DNA of 64,000 bases from Isoetes taiwanensis (GCA_021234155.1 JAJEKV010000036.1:8879426-8943425), one strand, 5' to 3'; shown: positions 13,901-25,440, counted from the first letter of the stretch. Notes: generated by a model not told the origin, from the letters alone. A program made the numbers and translations.

Positions 13901-14563
13901 CTCTCTTATGAACAGATAACCACACATGGGTTAGAAGATACCAACATTAAGATCAATGCTGACTCCTTTATTTCAAGGGCTCAGATGTATGAGGGTAACC
14001 ATTACATGGTTCTGATAAGTACAAGGCATGTAGTAATATTTCTGCAACAAATGGATATCCTAGTTCTTGATAGTTCTTGGGTTTAATCAGTAGATCAAGT
14101 GTTTGTCTACCAAAAGAAATGGCCAAAGAAGAGCTATTCGGGGACATTCAGTGCTACAAGTGTATGCATGCAGTTAGCAATGCTTTCTAAAATGTTATCA
14201 TAAACTGGCAGCACACCTTAGATGTTTTGGTGCTCCTATCTTGCAAATACACTATGGCATAGTTGCAGCACAGTAGCAAATAAGTTGGGCGCCGCCATGG
14301 CATCTCAACATTTCGTATAGGTCAAGCTAGTGTAGACCAGAACACATGACATTTGTTATTCCCCACTGGCTAGGGAAATTCTGCCATGAAATGCTTTATA
14401 TAACATGGTCAATATGATAGCATTTGCTAGCAACAGCATAACCAGCTGCTAAAATTTCATTGCGAGAGAAATTCAAATTATGCAAGGCATCATAGCGGCC
14501 GTAAGTGAAAAGGGACCGTATGGATACATGGATTCGGTCATATGTCCACCAGTAAATGGCCAA
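10941..14563. repeat. Segmental duplication, copy 2 (empty Harbinger site)
   Basis: The copy begins gagccagttt at 10941 and matches 1891-1928 then 6672-10252, ending in ggccaa at 14563. The TTA at 10976-10978 is the uninterrupted Harbinger target. Differences from copy 1 are few and come as small clustered replacements (for example near 11406, 11459, 11582, 12220, 12940, 13000, 14110). I see no convincing gene. Confidence 0.92.
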
Positions 14564-15199
14564 CAAGAAGGCAAGGAAGAACCCTAGGACATGCAGGGAC
14601 AGGAGGACCCCTATATTCTAGGGGGACCCTATATTCTAGGGATCCCCCTGCCAACTATGCTAGTTCAACAAAGATCCTGTAAATTAGACTGCAGCAAATT
14701 ACCTGAGAGCATTGAGCTCGTTGAACAGGATTGAGAGGTCAAACTTAATTCCTGGAAAGGTCCCATGTTTCAATGCTTTGTAAACAGTATACCAGATATC
14801 ATTGGGTTTGAAACCCTTGTCGATGAAAGTCTGTATCAGTTGCTGCAGGTCCAAAGCCGCCTTGCCCGGGTCATTATGAACATATAAATATTGACTCAAA
14901 GGCACTGGTCAGCCATCTATATGTTCCCTTATGAGCTTTGTAAATAGCAAATAGATATGGTAATTGATTGCCATTATGGTCCTACGGCATGACTTATGCT
15001 TGATTAATTCTCCTTTCCGAAGACAAGACGATTAATTATCCTTTCCAAAGACAAGACGACATTGTACAATTTACCTCGTCTAACTATTCGACATGTTTGA
15101 AATAGATTGTAAAACGTTTCATATCTACATGCATACGAGCATTCCTTGTTCCTTTGGTATGTATGAAGTCATGCAACTTCTAAAAATAAGTCTGGAAAC
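14564..15199. other. Unassigned DNA left of the CACTA end
   Basis: There is a short direct repeat of the word CCTATATTCTAGGG at about 14610-14641 and a 68-codon minus-strand frame at 14699-14905 (starting MPLSQYLYVHNDPG) that I do not recognise. A pair of related words (gacaagacgattaatt / gacaagacgacattg) lies near 15020-15065. This could be inside the CACTA element, but nothing proves it. Confidence 0.4.
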
Positions 15200-15732
15200 C
15201 TGTAATGTTGACCTAAAGCTAACAAATCCATGTCAGACATTCTGACGAATATTTTGATGAATATACTGACGAAAAGAATCGTCAGAACATTCGTCAGAAG
15301 TTTCGTCAGATTAATCGTCAGAAATATTCGTCACATTATTCGTCAGATTTTGCGTCAGATTAATCGTCAAAAATATTCGTCAGATTTTTCATCAAATTTT
15401 GCGTCAAAAATTTCGTCAGGTTTTCGTCAGATTTTGCGTCATTTTATTCGTCAGACTTTGCATCAGATTAATCGTCAAAAATATTCGTCAGATTTTTCAT
15501 CAAATTTTTTCGTCCACAAATTTCACGTTTTTTCGTCGATTTTAAGGTCATTTTATTCGCCGGACTTTTCGCCGAAAAATTTATCGTCCGATTTTTCATC
15601 GAATTTTCGTCGAACTTTTCGCCGGTTTTTAAGTCGGCATTTTCGTTTAAAATTCGTCAGATTCTCACTGGAAAAACACATGAGATTTTTCTGACGTATT
15701 TTCTGACGCAGAACAGGCATTCTCTTGTAGTG
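15200..15732 (-). mobile_element. CACTA (EnSpm-like) element terminus with subterminal repeats
   Basis: Read on the minus strand, the end at 15732 begins CACTACAAGAGAATGCC, the typical terminus of plant CACTA elements. Behind it, 15230-15715 is filled with variants of TCGTCAGA / TCTGACGAA, the expected clustered subterminal transposase-binding repeats; they degrade to CGCCGG-type variants near 15555-15620. The three bases after the end are GAT, a candidate target duplication. The opposite end was not found, so the left limit is arbitrary. It interrupts the integrase of element E. Confidence 0.85.
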
Positions 15733-16235
15733 GATAGCTTGGTCTGAATCGTCGCAAAGAGGTCTTGCCAAAAGGCACTCATGAACTTCGGATCCCTGTC
15801 GGAGATAATCTCCCTTGGCATGCCATGAAGCCCGAAGATCTCTTTGGTGAAGAGCTTTCTTTGTATCCATAGTCAGTATCTGTGGTCTGCGCAAGGCACA
15901 AAATGTGCCATCTTCGACAACTTGTCGACCACTACCATCAAGGCATCCTTGCCTCTCGCGTCTTGGGAGTCCCGTGATGAAGTCCATGCCGATTACCTCC
16001 CACTTAGCGTTTGGCACCGCTAATGGCTCTAATGCCCCCAGAATTGAAGCCCGCTTCGCCGCCGTCTGGCATAGCTGACATTCCTTGATGTAGCGAGCTA
16101 TTTGCTTCTTCATTCCTGGCCAATAATAGCTGCTGCGCACTTTGAAATATGTTTTCATGAATCCCGCATGGCCAGCTATTGGGCTGTTGTGCGTGTCGTG
16201 GAGGATCAACTTCCTTACACCTGATGATTCGGGTA
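15733..16235 (-). pseudogene. Element E integrase, truncated by CACTA
   Basis: The minus-strand sequence continues from the RNase H part at 23166 across the LINE insertion. It shows the zinc-binding module (LHDTHNSPIAGHAG .. CQLCQTAAKRA) and the first core aspartate in EVIGMDFITGLP. After frame changes come VVVDKLSKMAHFV and the second aspartate in [14 protein letters not shown]. The gene stops before the catalytic glutamate because the CACTA end cuts it. Family knowledge: integrase inserts the cDNA into the genome. Confidence 0.88.
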
Positions 16236-16251
16236 CGCACAACTTGTTCTT
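16236..16251. repeat. LINE1 target-site duplication, left
   Basis: CGCACAACTTGTTCTT here is identical to 23150-23165. It marks the 3' side of a minus-strand LINE and is followed by a T run that is the poly(A) tail on the minus strand. Confidence 0.93.
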
Positions 16252-16688
16252 TTTTTTTTGGTTGAAGGCTTATATATGTATATTAATTATAATTTATGGT
16301 GTTACAAAAAGGTACTTTTTATGGGGAAGTATAACCCCCAAAAAAACTCCTAGAAAGGAGATAGAGTAATAAGATGATAAGTACTTGAAGCTTAAGTATG
16401 GAATATATAAAACTGTCGATTGAGATATAGCAGATTGACTAAAAGTGAGATCTGAGGTTCTGATTGGTCGATTTTCTTCCTCTGCCCCTGACCATGATTG
16501 TAAGTGTGCAGAATGCGCATAAGCAAGACTCTGCTTTTGCCATATTGAAACGGCCTTTGTTGTCCTTTTTTGTTCACATAATTGTCCTCTTCTAGCGTCC
16601 GGGTTTTGATCGCAAAGAATAGCTACATAGGCACGGTTCCTCGTGTTTGTAGAGATCCGGTGGCCCGAATACCTTGAGCCATCGCCGA

Positions 16689-19600
16689 TTAACCACCGGT
16701 CCATCTTCTTCCATTTAAGCTTTCGCACCAAAGACAAAGATAATACCTGCAATAACCACGATAGATTGTAAGATTCATAGGAAGTCTTATACAAAGTTTT
16801 AGATAGCAAAGATTGATCCATTTGATGTCGATTCGATCCGCTTGATAACCGCTTCGGATGAGTAATTTCACACTTAAAGATGAAATTATTTCTGCCCTTC
16901 CGGATCCTCCACGGGGAGGATGTATAGTCTCCAAATCCTTAGGGGAAATCCGCATGAATAAGTCAACTGAAGCCATGGAATTCAGGTCATAGCCAAAAAT
17001 CATGGAGGCAAGCTCCAGAATCCATTCTGACCAGATGCAAGATCTAAACAAATGCTCCTCATCTTCCTTGTGGCTTAGACATCTGGGGCAGACATCTGAG
17101 TCAGCCATATGAAGTCTGTATCTTTTATCGTTGGTTGCTAAGGCTTTGTGCCAAAGCTGCCAAATAAAAGATTTTATCTTAGGAGGGATAGGACTAGACC
17201 ACAAGAATTTCAAATTTCTTATGCATCTTACTTCCCCTAACTGCCACTTGGTGTGGATGGAAATCTTTTGATCCTTCATCAAATACTTGTAGGCAGAATT
17301 AACTGTAAACTCCCCTGAGCCATTTTGAGTCCAATTGAGATTGTCCTCAGACCATGTTCCCCTAGCCGTGAGCAAAGCATGATGTTGTTATAAAGCATTT
17401 CAAAGTGTTAGCATCCTCTCCAGCCCGGAGAACAGAATTCCTGAAGGGGATGATTCCCTGATCATCAAACAAATCACTGATATAATTTAGACCTTTGCTG
17501 CTCCAAAGTCTGGCTTGCTCAGGAAAATGACAAGCTAAACAGAGGGAGGGGTCATTAGTAAGCAAAGCAGGGTTCCAAAAGATCGATTGGTCCATGGAGA
17601 GCCCCTCCTTCCAGGAGAACATGCCTTTAACCAAATTCCAAGCTCTGATCCATTTCTTAATCAATCCTGGAATAGAATTCGGGATGGAGAAGGGAAAGTA
17701 AATAGCATGGGGCAGATTAAGGTTGAGCTTCCTCCATCCATATGAAAGACATTTATTAAGATAGTATCTGATGATGATGGCAACCGGGTGTTTGATCTTG
17801 TTGTGAGCAGCCTTATAGAAGTACTTGGCCGCGAGAGCAATCCCCTGTTTCTCAATGTTGATGACCCCCAAACCCCCAATATTTCTGTGTTTGCAAAGAT
17901 TCAACCATAGCAACAGGGGTCCAGCATCTCCTATTCTGGCCACAAGAGATGAATCTACCTATGATACTCTGGAGTTTAGCCGAGACCTTTTTGGGTGCAA
18001 GGATGACAGAGGATTGATAAACATGAGAGGAAGATATGACAAAATTGGCAATTATAGCCCTGCCCTGTTTAGAGATATACTTGGAATTCAAACTATCTAC
18101 CTTTTTTTGGAACTTCTCAATAATATCTGACCAAATATCTGAAGGGCTACCTTTTAAAGCTAAAGGGATACCCAGAATCTTAGAAGAATTAGTGGGGGGA
18201 ATGTACTTACAGCCCATGAGAGCAGCTGTTTGCTCTCCTTTTACCTGGTCCCTTGTTACCACTTTGGATTTAACTGGGTTGATCTTGCAGCCCGAGGCGA
18301 TCCCGAATTCTTCCAAAATTGTTTGAGCATTGGACAGGATCTTGTTGTCCATAGAAACGAAAAGAAATGTGTCGTCTGCAAAATGCCCATTCAGAATTTG
18401 ATCCATTTCCCCATTATTTGGGAGGTTAAGACCTTGGATCATGTTAGTCCTTTTAGCCTCTTCTAGCTTGCTATGAAGGGCCTCCATGATGATAAGAAAT
18501 AGAAAAGGGGCTAAGGGGCATCCTTGTTTCACCCCCCTTTGCAGGGGGAAGAAGGGGCTGCACTCCCCATTAATAAGCACAGAAGATCTAGAGTTAGCCA
18601 AAATTGCTTTGAAAAGTAAAATTACCTCATCAGAGAACCCAAGGGCTTTACAGCATTTGAATAAGAAGTTCCAACTTACAGTGTCAAAGGCCTTTGTGAT
18701 ATCAAGCTTTATGAGGGCTATGTCTTGGTTGGAATCTTTGGCCCACCTCAATCCGAGGGCTGCTGTTACCACATTGTCCAAGATAAATCTATCTTTCAAG
18801 TAAGCAGCTTGGGATGTGCTGATGATTCTTTCAAGAACATTTCTCAGTCTTCTGGCAATGGTACCTGATATGATCTTGTAGATGACATTGGTAAGAGAAA
18901 TCGGTCTGTAGTCTGAGAATGTTACAGGCATGTCAATCTTCGGGATAAGAGCTATCATACTGGTGTTGATCCTTGCATCTAAGCACTTCATTTCTCTGAA
19001 CTCATTTGCAAGATTGGTGAAGCAGTCTCCTAAGATCGGCCATACTTTGGTGAAGAATTCTACAGGGAGCCCGTCGGGGCCGGGGCTCTTACCTTTTTCC
19101 ATATCCATAGCATTATTGTAGAGTTCCCTGTTGGAAAAAGGCTTGGCTATGTTTAAATTATCCTCAATGCTTACCTTGGCTTGAAGATTGATGAAGTTGT
19201 CCATAATGGCCTGAGGGCAGTCCTGATTAGTACCCATAATGTTGGTAAAGTGAGTGGTTGCAGCTTGCTTAATTTGATCCTCATCCGAAATGTCATTATC
19301 TCCAACCTTAATTTCAAAGATATGGTTCTTTTTCACTCTGCCTTTGGCCTTCGCAAAGAAGAACTTGGAATTGCATCTTTCATCATTTTTGATCTCTCTA
19401 ATCTTTGCCTTTAGCCTCCATCCCTCAGCAATTCTGATTTCTTCTTTTTCAATTTCTAATCTTATGTTTTCTTTTTCTTCCTCTGATCCGTAGGGGAGTT
19501 TGTCCCTCAGATTTTGAAGGTGGGCCATCTTACTGTGGTGAATGGCTTTTCCCCAGTTCTTCAGCCAGACTTTGATAGCTTTTGCCACTCGAATCCACCA

Positions 19601-20461
19601 GTACATCCAGCCTGATTTACCAGTAGGTTTGGGGAATCTGGCAATGACCTCCTGTAGCCTATCTAAGAACTCCTCATGCTCAAGCAAATTGCTGTTCAGC
19701 TTGAAGTAGGTTTTCCTCTTTTTCTTATCAGAATTTCCTGCCATAATTCTAAGCTGCTGTGGATAGTGATCTGAAAGAGTATAGCCTTCCAGATTAATTA
19801 CTCTGCAACTATCATTCCACAAATTCTCTGAAAGGTAAAATCTGTCATGTAAGCATTGGGTGGGGTCAACCCTTTTATCAGTCCAGCTAAATGTGCCAGG
19901 CTTAGTCCTAGCAAGGTTTAGGTTGTGACTTCGAATAAGGTCGAGCCAAACTTCCTTCTCTTTCTTCACAAGGGGTCTGAAGTTCTTGTTCTTCATGAAG
20001 CTGTTGGTCACCATGTTGAAGTCTCCCCCGAGAATGCATTCATCAAACTCTATGTTATCAAGACTGGCCTTGACTTTTTTCCAAACATCAATCCTTTCAG
20101 CAGAATTATTATAAGCATAAATATTAACTAAAGCCCATTTAATACCTACAAAAGTACACATGAGAATTTGCCATCTACCATCTCTACCATTAATCATATA
20201 AATGTCAGCAATGTCGAGATCTTTCTTCCAAGCTATCGCAATACCTGCAGAAGAGTCATTAGCGGGAATAGACCAAAGGCTATAGCTGGGGGGAAGAGTC
20301 CTACTAATGATGAGCTCATGATCTAAGTCATGGATTTTGTGTTCTTGGATAAAAAGAATGTCAGGGTTAAGGGAAGATAGGCAAACTTTGAGTCTGTCCC
20401 TTTTGATGTTACTGTTAATTCCCTGGAGGTTCCAGGTGATGCAGGTAATGTTCCTATTCAT
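16689..20461 (-). pseudogene. LINE1 ORF2: APE endonuclease - reverse transcriptase - zf-RVT
   Basis: The protein nicks the target and primes reverse transcription on it. The first frame (20461-17852) starts MNRNITCITWNLQG, with APE motifs FIQEHKI and ILGGDFNMV. RT motifs follow: SPGPDGLPVEFF, ALIPKID, DYRPISLTNVIYKI, LIKLDITKAFDTVSW, GVKQGCPLAPFLFL and the catalytic HFADDTFLF. A frame change near 17930 moves to the frame starting around RIGDAGPLLLWLN, and another near 17370 to the last frame. That part carries the zf-RVT module (PPKIKSFIWQLWHKAL, then C..C around VCPRCLSHKEDEEHLF). I did not recognise an RNase H domain downstream. The start codon overlaps the ORF1 stop by one base (TGATG). 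Confidence 0.93.
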
Positions 20462-22431
20462 CAGTATTTATATTTACCCAAAGCCCCCTTGGCTTGAATG
20501 GTTTGCTTCCTCGGGCTGGATCTGCTTGGGCCAAGGTAGAGCTTCTTCTTGCCTCTGCCTTTTCTTTTTTCTACCACATTCCATTCTCTGTCATCCATGT
20601 CCAATAGATCTTCAATGCTTACCTGGGATGTACTATCCTCTTCTTGCTGCCAGGACTCAGGAACAGGGATCTTAGGAATAGTGAAGATGAGACCACCTGT
20701 GTCCATCCTAACAGAAAGCTTGATATTTTTGATGAGAACAGTCATATCTTCACCAATCACCACTTTTGGATCACTGTGATGTTCAACTACCTCATTAGGG
20801 GTGATTGCATTTTGTACCACCTCATTTGGGGTAATTGCATTTTGAGGGACCTGCTTATTTTCATGAGTCTCCATGTTTCTGTTATCCACCTTTATATCCT
20901 TATTAGAAACTTTTGGAATCCAGACCTGCTTCTGTTGGGCTTGAATAGGAGTAGCCTTAAGCTCTTGGACTGGCCCTTTTGAGTAAGTGATAATCAGATC
21001 CAGGAATTCATCCTTTTTTAACCTGATTTTAATTTTCCTTTTCCAGTCCGAACTGATTCTTTTGGAGATGCAGACTGATGGAAAATTGGTTTGAGGTATG
21101 CTGATTTCGATGACCTCCCCCAATGATTCGGAAATGGCAGTAAGATGAGATCTCGTCCAAAAGGCTGGGGGGAGGTTAGGAAATGAGAGCCAAGTAGTGG
21201 TCTGAATTCCATTGTTCGTGCCCGGAATGAAGTTAGGGGACCATTTCATAAGATAAAAGGGGGCATTATATATGGGATCGAGCTTCCTTCTCAGGATCTG
21301 CTTAACCCCAAGTTCATCCCTACAAACAATTTGGAAAGTATTTTTATCCAACTTGAGAATAGACATAATTGGAATGTGTTGGGCCTTAGTAATCCAATTT
21401 TTAACTTCCGATTGGGGGGGACAATCCCGCGGGAAATGGATGAGAATAGCATATTTGGAGAACATGTCAGAGGCAGAATCATCCAAAACACCAAAAAGAT
21501 CAATAAAATCCTTACTATTAACTTTCTGACTCCCGGAGCCCTCCGACTGAGCAGGGGAATCAGTATCATTCATGAGCACATTTTTATAAGAAATGGGATA
21601 GGAAGGACCTTTAGTTTTGTCGTTCTTGCCGAGAATAGGAATGGAGTTGCTAATCTTGTTTTCTCCAATTTTTGTCTTTGTAATGTTCAGAGCTGAGAGC
21701 TTTACTTCCCCGCAATTCTCACAGTCACAAGAGTTAACCTCTTCCGGATTAAAGAAGCCATTTGAGTCTTTGATCTCACATTTCTTTGCCGACTTCTTGC
21801 TTTTCATTTGATATACTTCGAGCGAAGTATTAACTCCTTCCAGAGGTTCGTTAAGAGCAAGCCCTGATCTAAATATTTTCCTTTCTCTTTCGATGACATG
21901 GTCTTCTGCATCTTCCCATCTCTTAATCAACTTGATGCTTGCATTGGATGTTTCCCTTATCTCGTCCCATTGAATAATCAATTTTTTAACCTTTGACAGA
22001 AGTTCATCCATAAACGCCCTGAAAACACTGTTCTTTAGGCTGCAGCAATCTGTCTTGGTGTGCCCCTGTTTAGCCGTTATCAGTTTGTACAGTGTGCTAT
22101 CCAATTCTTGCGCAAAACCGAAGGTGTTCCAGACCCAATCTCTGTCATTGGCTCTCCCTTCCAAGTAATCCCTGTCTATTGCAGCCATCTTTTCCTTGCA
22201 TGCCAGAATACCAACCTCTTCTTGCACCCCCATGCAGAAGGCTGCTGCTTTCTGCTGATCTTTTACAATTTCAAGTCCTGTGTAAATCCCTTTCAGAGTT
22301 TCCCAGGCTTTATCTCTTCTGCTGTCCAACCAAAAGATGTGAGTCCACTCCTCATCCTCGATGATCTTGTCGCTTCTGTTGGATGATGTTGAAGCTTTGG
22401 TTCTCATGGTGAACGGGTTAATACCGGACAC
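20461..22431 (-). CDS. LINE1 ORF1 protein (RNA-binding, plant L1-like)
   Basis: This is an intact 656-residue frame starting MSGINPFTMRTKAS. By position it is the nucleic-acid-binding ORF1 protein that coats LINE RNA. A Cys-rich motif SCDCENCGE lies near residues 230-240. The middle (about 330-480) contains a DUF4283/RRM-like fold by appearance (YAILIHFPRDCPP, FYLMKWSPNFIPG, TTTWLSFPNLPPAFW). A perfect direct repeat of VVQNAITPNE-type residues occurs around 545-565, and the C-terminus is basic (EKRKGRGKKKLYLG). Assignment to a family is from pattern only. The stop codon TGA overlaps the ORF2 ATG. Confidence 0.88.
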   Translation of the reverse strand: MSGINPFTMRTKASTSSNRSDKIIEDEEWTHIFWLDSRRDKAWETLKGIYTGLEIVKDQQKAAAFCMGVQEEVGILACKEKMAAIDRDYLEGRANDRDWVWNTFGFAQELDSTLYKLITAKQGHTKTDCCSLKNSVFRAFMDELLSKVKKLIIQWDEIRETSNASIKLIKRWEDAEDHVIERERKIFRSGLALNEPLEGVNTSLEVYQMKSKKSAKKCEIKDSNGFFNPEEVNSCDCENCGEVKLSALNITKTKIGENKISNSIPILGKNDKTKGPSYPISYKNVLMNDTDSPAQSEGSGSQKVNSKDFIDLFGVLDDSASDMFSKYAILIHFPRDCPPQSEVKNWITKAQHIPIMSILKLDKNTFQIVCRDELGVKQILRRKLDPIYNAPFYLMKWSPNFIPGTNNGIQTTTWLSFPNLPPAFWTRSHLTAISESLGEVIEISIPQTNFPSVCISKRISSDWKRKIKIRLKKDEFLDLIITYSKGPVQELKATPIQAQQKQVWIPKVSNKDIKVDNRNMETHENKQVPQNAITPNEVVQNAITPNEVVEHHSDPKVVIGEDMTVLIKNIKLSVRMDTGGLIFTIPKIPVPESWQQEEDSTSQVSIEDLLDMDDREWNVVEKRKGRGKKKLYLGPSRSSPRKQTIQAKGALGKYKY

Positions 22432-23149
22432 GGAATAGAATGAAGCGACTGATCAAGACGAAGAGACGGCCGTTATCAGAGCGCAAGTTTTCCAGTTTTA
22501 CCTTTTTTCCCCCTTTTTCCCACCAGTACAGGAATAAACCGCCAATGATGATATCTCTCTGCCCAAGAATCCTCAATGTGGCAGGCCGTACCTGAGAACC
22601 GAAAAAGAGAAATCCTAAAAATCTAAAGCTACCCTACTCTGACAGCCCCTTAGATCTGGCACGGGGCCCAAGAACAATTCTAGTTTGAGACCAAGTACCT
22701 CCAGACCACCACGTCAAGATCCCTGATATGCTGGGATGGCTGGAGATCAAAGAAGGATGCCCAATGGTAAATAGGTTCGATTCCAAACTCCAAGGGGGCA
22801 CTCATGGTGAAAAGATTTCGCTGATAATTGTTACCAAGACCCAGGAAGGGCCGAGAATTGTGAGCTGCCACCCTTAACGAGCCAGATCTGTCGAAGCATA
22901 GAATGCACAAGAAGAACGAATTGAGACCAAACCTGCAAAAACCTATTCTAGATCTAGAATCGACTGCTGTGGAAATCAAATTCTCTATCGTGACTAAAGA
23001 ATCCTGGAATTCCAGGGGAATGTTTGCAATTCCCAACCCCTGGAGAACAGCTTCAAGCAAAGCCTCATCCATCGGGGTTGGGAGTTCCTCCCCAGCGCTG
23101 GGCGCTAAACTGAGGGCGCTCAACGTTCATCTTCCTCTTCCATATTCCC
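22432..23149 (-). other. LINE1 5' leader with a possible short ORF
   Basis: The leader precedes ORF1. It contains a 147-codon minus-strand frame at 22680-23123 (starting MSALSLAPSAGEE) close to the 5' end. I do not recognise it. It may be a chance frame or an upstream ORF. Confidence 0.45.
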
Positions 23150-23165
23150 CGCACAACTTGTTCTT
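23150..23165. repeat. LINE1 target-site duplication, right
   Basis: This copy is identical to 16236-16251. On the minus strand it adjoins the 5' end of LINE1. Confidence 0.93.
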
Positions 23166-23700
23166 ATGGTATAACAGGTTGCCTTCCTTCTTATAATGCT
23201 TGAAGACCTCCCGCTCTTTATCTGTTCTAGCCTCCTTAGAGAGGCTTGCCCAAACTTCCCTGAAATCCACATCCGTTGGCAAGGACTCTTCAATCTTCTT
23301 ACCAAAGTCGCTGGAGAGCGTCGAAATTGCATTGCAATGCACTCTAGTTGTCAGGGGATGCCTTGAAAGCGCATCTGCTACCACATTGAGCTTCCCCGGC
23401 TTGTAGACTATATCAAAGTCATATTCTTCGAGGAACTCCATCCATCTCCGCTGCCTTAGATTAAGGTGTGGTTGCGTGAATACATATTGGAGGCTCTGAT
23501 GGTCGGTATCCAATTGGAACTTCCTTCCCAAGAGATAGTGCCTCCATATTCTTAATGCCCTGACAACCGCAAGCAATTCCTGATCGTGCGTTGGGTAGCG
23601 CGTCTCGGCGTCGTTCATCTTTCTGGAATCATACGCTACCACTCGCTCTTCTTGCATAAAGCCTTTGCACAGTAGCTATCTTACTCGCATCTGTTGCTAC
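23150..23700 (-). pseudogene. Element E RNase H
   Basis: RNase H removes the RNA template during reverse transcription. Motifs seen: VVAYDSRKMNDAETRYPTHD, QELLAVVRALRIWRHYLLGR, LDTDHQSLQYVF, and the linker KPGKLNVVADALSRH that leads to integrase. The tail LLYHKNKLC is interrupted by LINE1; the continuing codons (VPESSGVRKL) are at 16235 and below. Confidence 0.9.
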
Positions 23701-24660
23701 AAGCTTATCTTTCTCCGGGTCCGGCAAGGTCAAGACAGGGGCTGTCGTCAGAGCTTCTTTCAACAATTCAAACCCCTTTTGGGCTTTCTTGTGCCAATGC
23801 TCTACCCAATCTTTCACCTTCTCTGCCCTCGTCAGGTCTGTTAACGGGGCTGCTATCTTAGCAAAAGTTCTTCCGCGAACTTCTGTAGTACCCTGCTAGA
23901 CCGAGAAAACTTCGACCTCGTGCACATTCTTGGCGACCCCTTTGAATCAACTGCTTCAATCTTGGGGGTCCGTCGAGATGCCTTCCCCGAGATCACATGA
24001 CCAAGGTATTCCACCTTCTCTCATTGAAGTGGCGCCCGACAACTTGGCGTACAACTGGTGCCTCTTCAACTTCTCTAGCACCCTTCTCAAGTGTTGCACG
24101 TGCTCTTCAAGGGATCTGCTATACACCAAAATGTCATCAAAGAAAACAATCACAAAGGTGTCCAGGAACTCCCTGAAGATATCGTTCATGAGCCTCATGA
24201 ACGCGTTGGGGGCATTTGATAAGCGAAAGGCATCACTTTGTGAACTCATAATGCCCATACCAAGCGTCAAGGCGGTCTTGTGGATATCCTCCTCCTTTAT
24301 CCGTATCGATGATAACCCCGACCTTAAGTCGATTTTGGAAGATCTTTGCTCCTTGAAGCTGATCCATCAAGTCGTCCCGATCTTGGAAGCGCATACTTGT
24401 TCTTAATAGTGTGCTTATTCAACTGCCTATAGTCTATGCACATCCTCAAAGATCCATCCTTCTTCTTGACAAAAAGAATGGGCTCCCAAACGGCGAGACA
24501 CTAGGTCTAATGAAACCTAGGTCGGCGCTCAGCTCCGCTAATCGCTTCTTCAGCTCCGACAACTCTGCGTTGTCATTCTATCTGAGCCTTGCTTGTTGGC
24601 TTTGTTCCCCGTTCGAGTGCTATCTCGCTTTTCGACTCCCGTAAGGAGGGAGCTGCTTAA
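23700..24660 (-). pseudogene. Element E reverse transcriptase, frameshifted
   Basis: Reading on minus, [20 protein letters not shown] and [13 protein letters not shown] lie near 24490-24400. FRLSNAPNAFMRLMNDIF and the catalytic box VIVFFDDILVYS lie at about 24240-24120. The connection GFELLKEALTTAPVL lies near 23770-23740. Several frame changes disrupt the frame, so it is a relic. Confidence 0.9.
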
Positions 24661-25440
24661 TCTCATCCGGAAAGAGATCGTGGAACTCCGTGATCAACTT
24701 AGCTATTTGCTTCCCGGCAACTTGTCGAGCATCTTGTCTTCTTTGCTTCCTTCCAATTCCGCTCACTAATCTCAAGTTTGAAGATGTATGCTACTTGCTC
24801 ACTCTTGATGCACTTGAACAGTAGTTTAGAAGACATACACCGCATGATGGGAACAACTTCTTTACCTTATCTCAATGATCTTGCCGTCGGGTGTTGGGAA
24901 GGTCACCTTCCGCTTTCCACAATCAATAATGGCCCCTGCTGGTCCAAGGTACTCCATACCTATTATCAAGTCGTATTTGCCGATGCCCATTACCTCTGCC
25001 CCCATCCGGATCTTAATCCCCAAAGTCGATGTCAAAGTTGATTCTTTTACTGCTCGCCGTCCGCCTTCTTTGCTCCACTTGCTAAGACAACGGGCCTTGG
25101 CTTTGACTTTAATGGTTTCAACTTCAACATTTGAACCATTACGGGAGATGCAAAGTTATGGCTACTTCGAATCTATCGGGACTATAAATGACTTGGCCTT
25201 GGCCTTTCCCATCGTGGAAATTACTTTATCTTGGCTCTGCTTGCTTGCTCTGTATCTATTGCGGCAAAGATATGACACTCACCACGAATGTAGTCGCGGG
25301 CCTCCTCGCCCGTCGTCGTCGATCAAAGTGTCCCAATCTCCCAACTCTGCTAGCCCAGCACTCATGACATATGGGCGGTTCACGTCCTATAACCTGGCTG
25401 GAAACACACGGAAGCAAAGGCGCTTTTCTATGCACTCTGT
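24660..25440 (-). pseudogene. Element E protease region
   Basis: On minus, 25043-24880 encodes GIGKYDLIIGMEYLG followed by AIIDCGKRKVTFPTPDGK, the C-terminal part of a gypsy aspartic protease (the usual ILGMDWL..ID pattern). The active-site DSG-type triad was not located with confidence. Frame changes are frequent. Confidence 0.7.

Larger units (their letters stand above)
16252..23149 (-). mobile_element. LINE1: L1-type non-LTR retrotransposon with TSD
   Basis: About 6.9 kb between 16 bp target duplications. On the minus strand it reads 5' leader (23149-22432), ORF1 (22431-20461), ORF2 with APE endonuclease, RT and a zinc-binding module (20461-16689), short 3' region and poly(A). It lies inside the pol gene of gypsy element E, exactly between the RNase H and integrase codons, so it is younger than E. 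ORF2 is frameshifted; ORF1 is open. Confidence 0.95.

Noticed and set aside
15230-15694. 154-codon plus-strand frame rich in Ile, Arg and Ser
   Set aside because: It is a translation of the CACTA subterminal TCGTCAGA repeats, whose period keeps the frame open by chance.
16294-16690. Possible RNase H domain at the end of LINE1 ORF2
   Set aside because: The translated segment (KWKKMDRWLIGDGSRY and following) lacks the spaced acidic residues of RNase H, so I did not call it.
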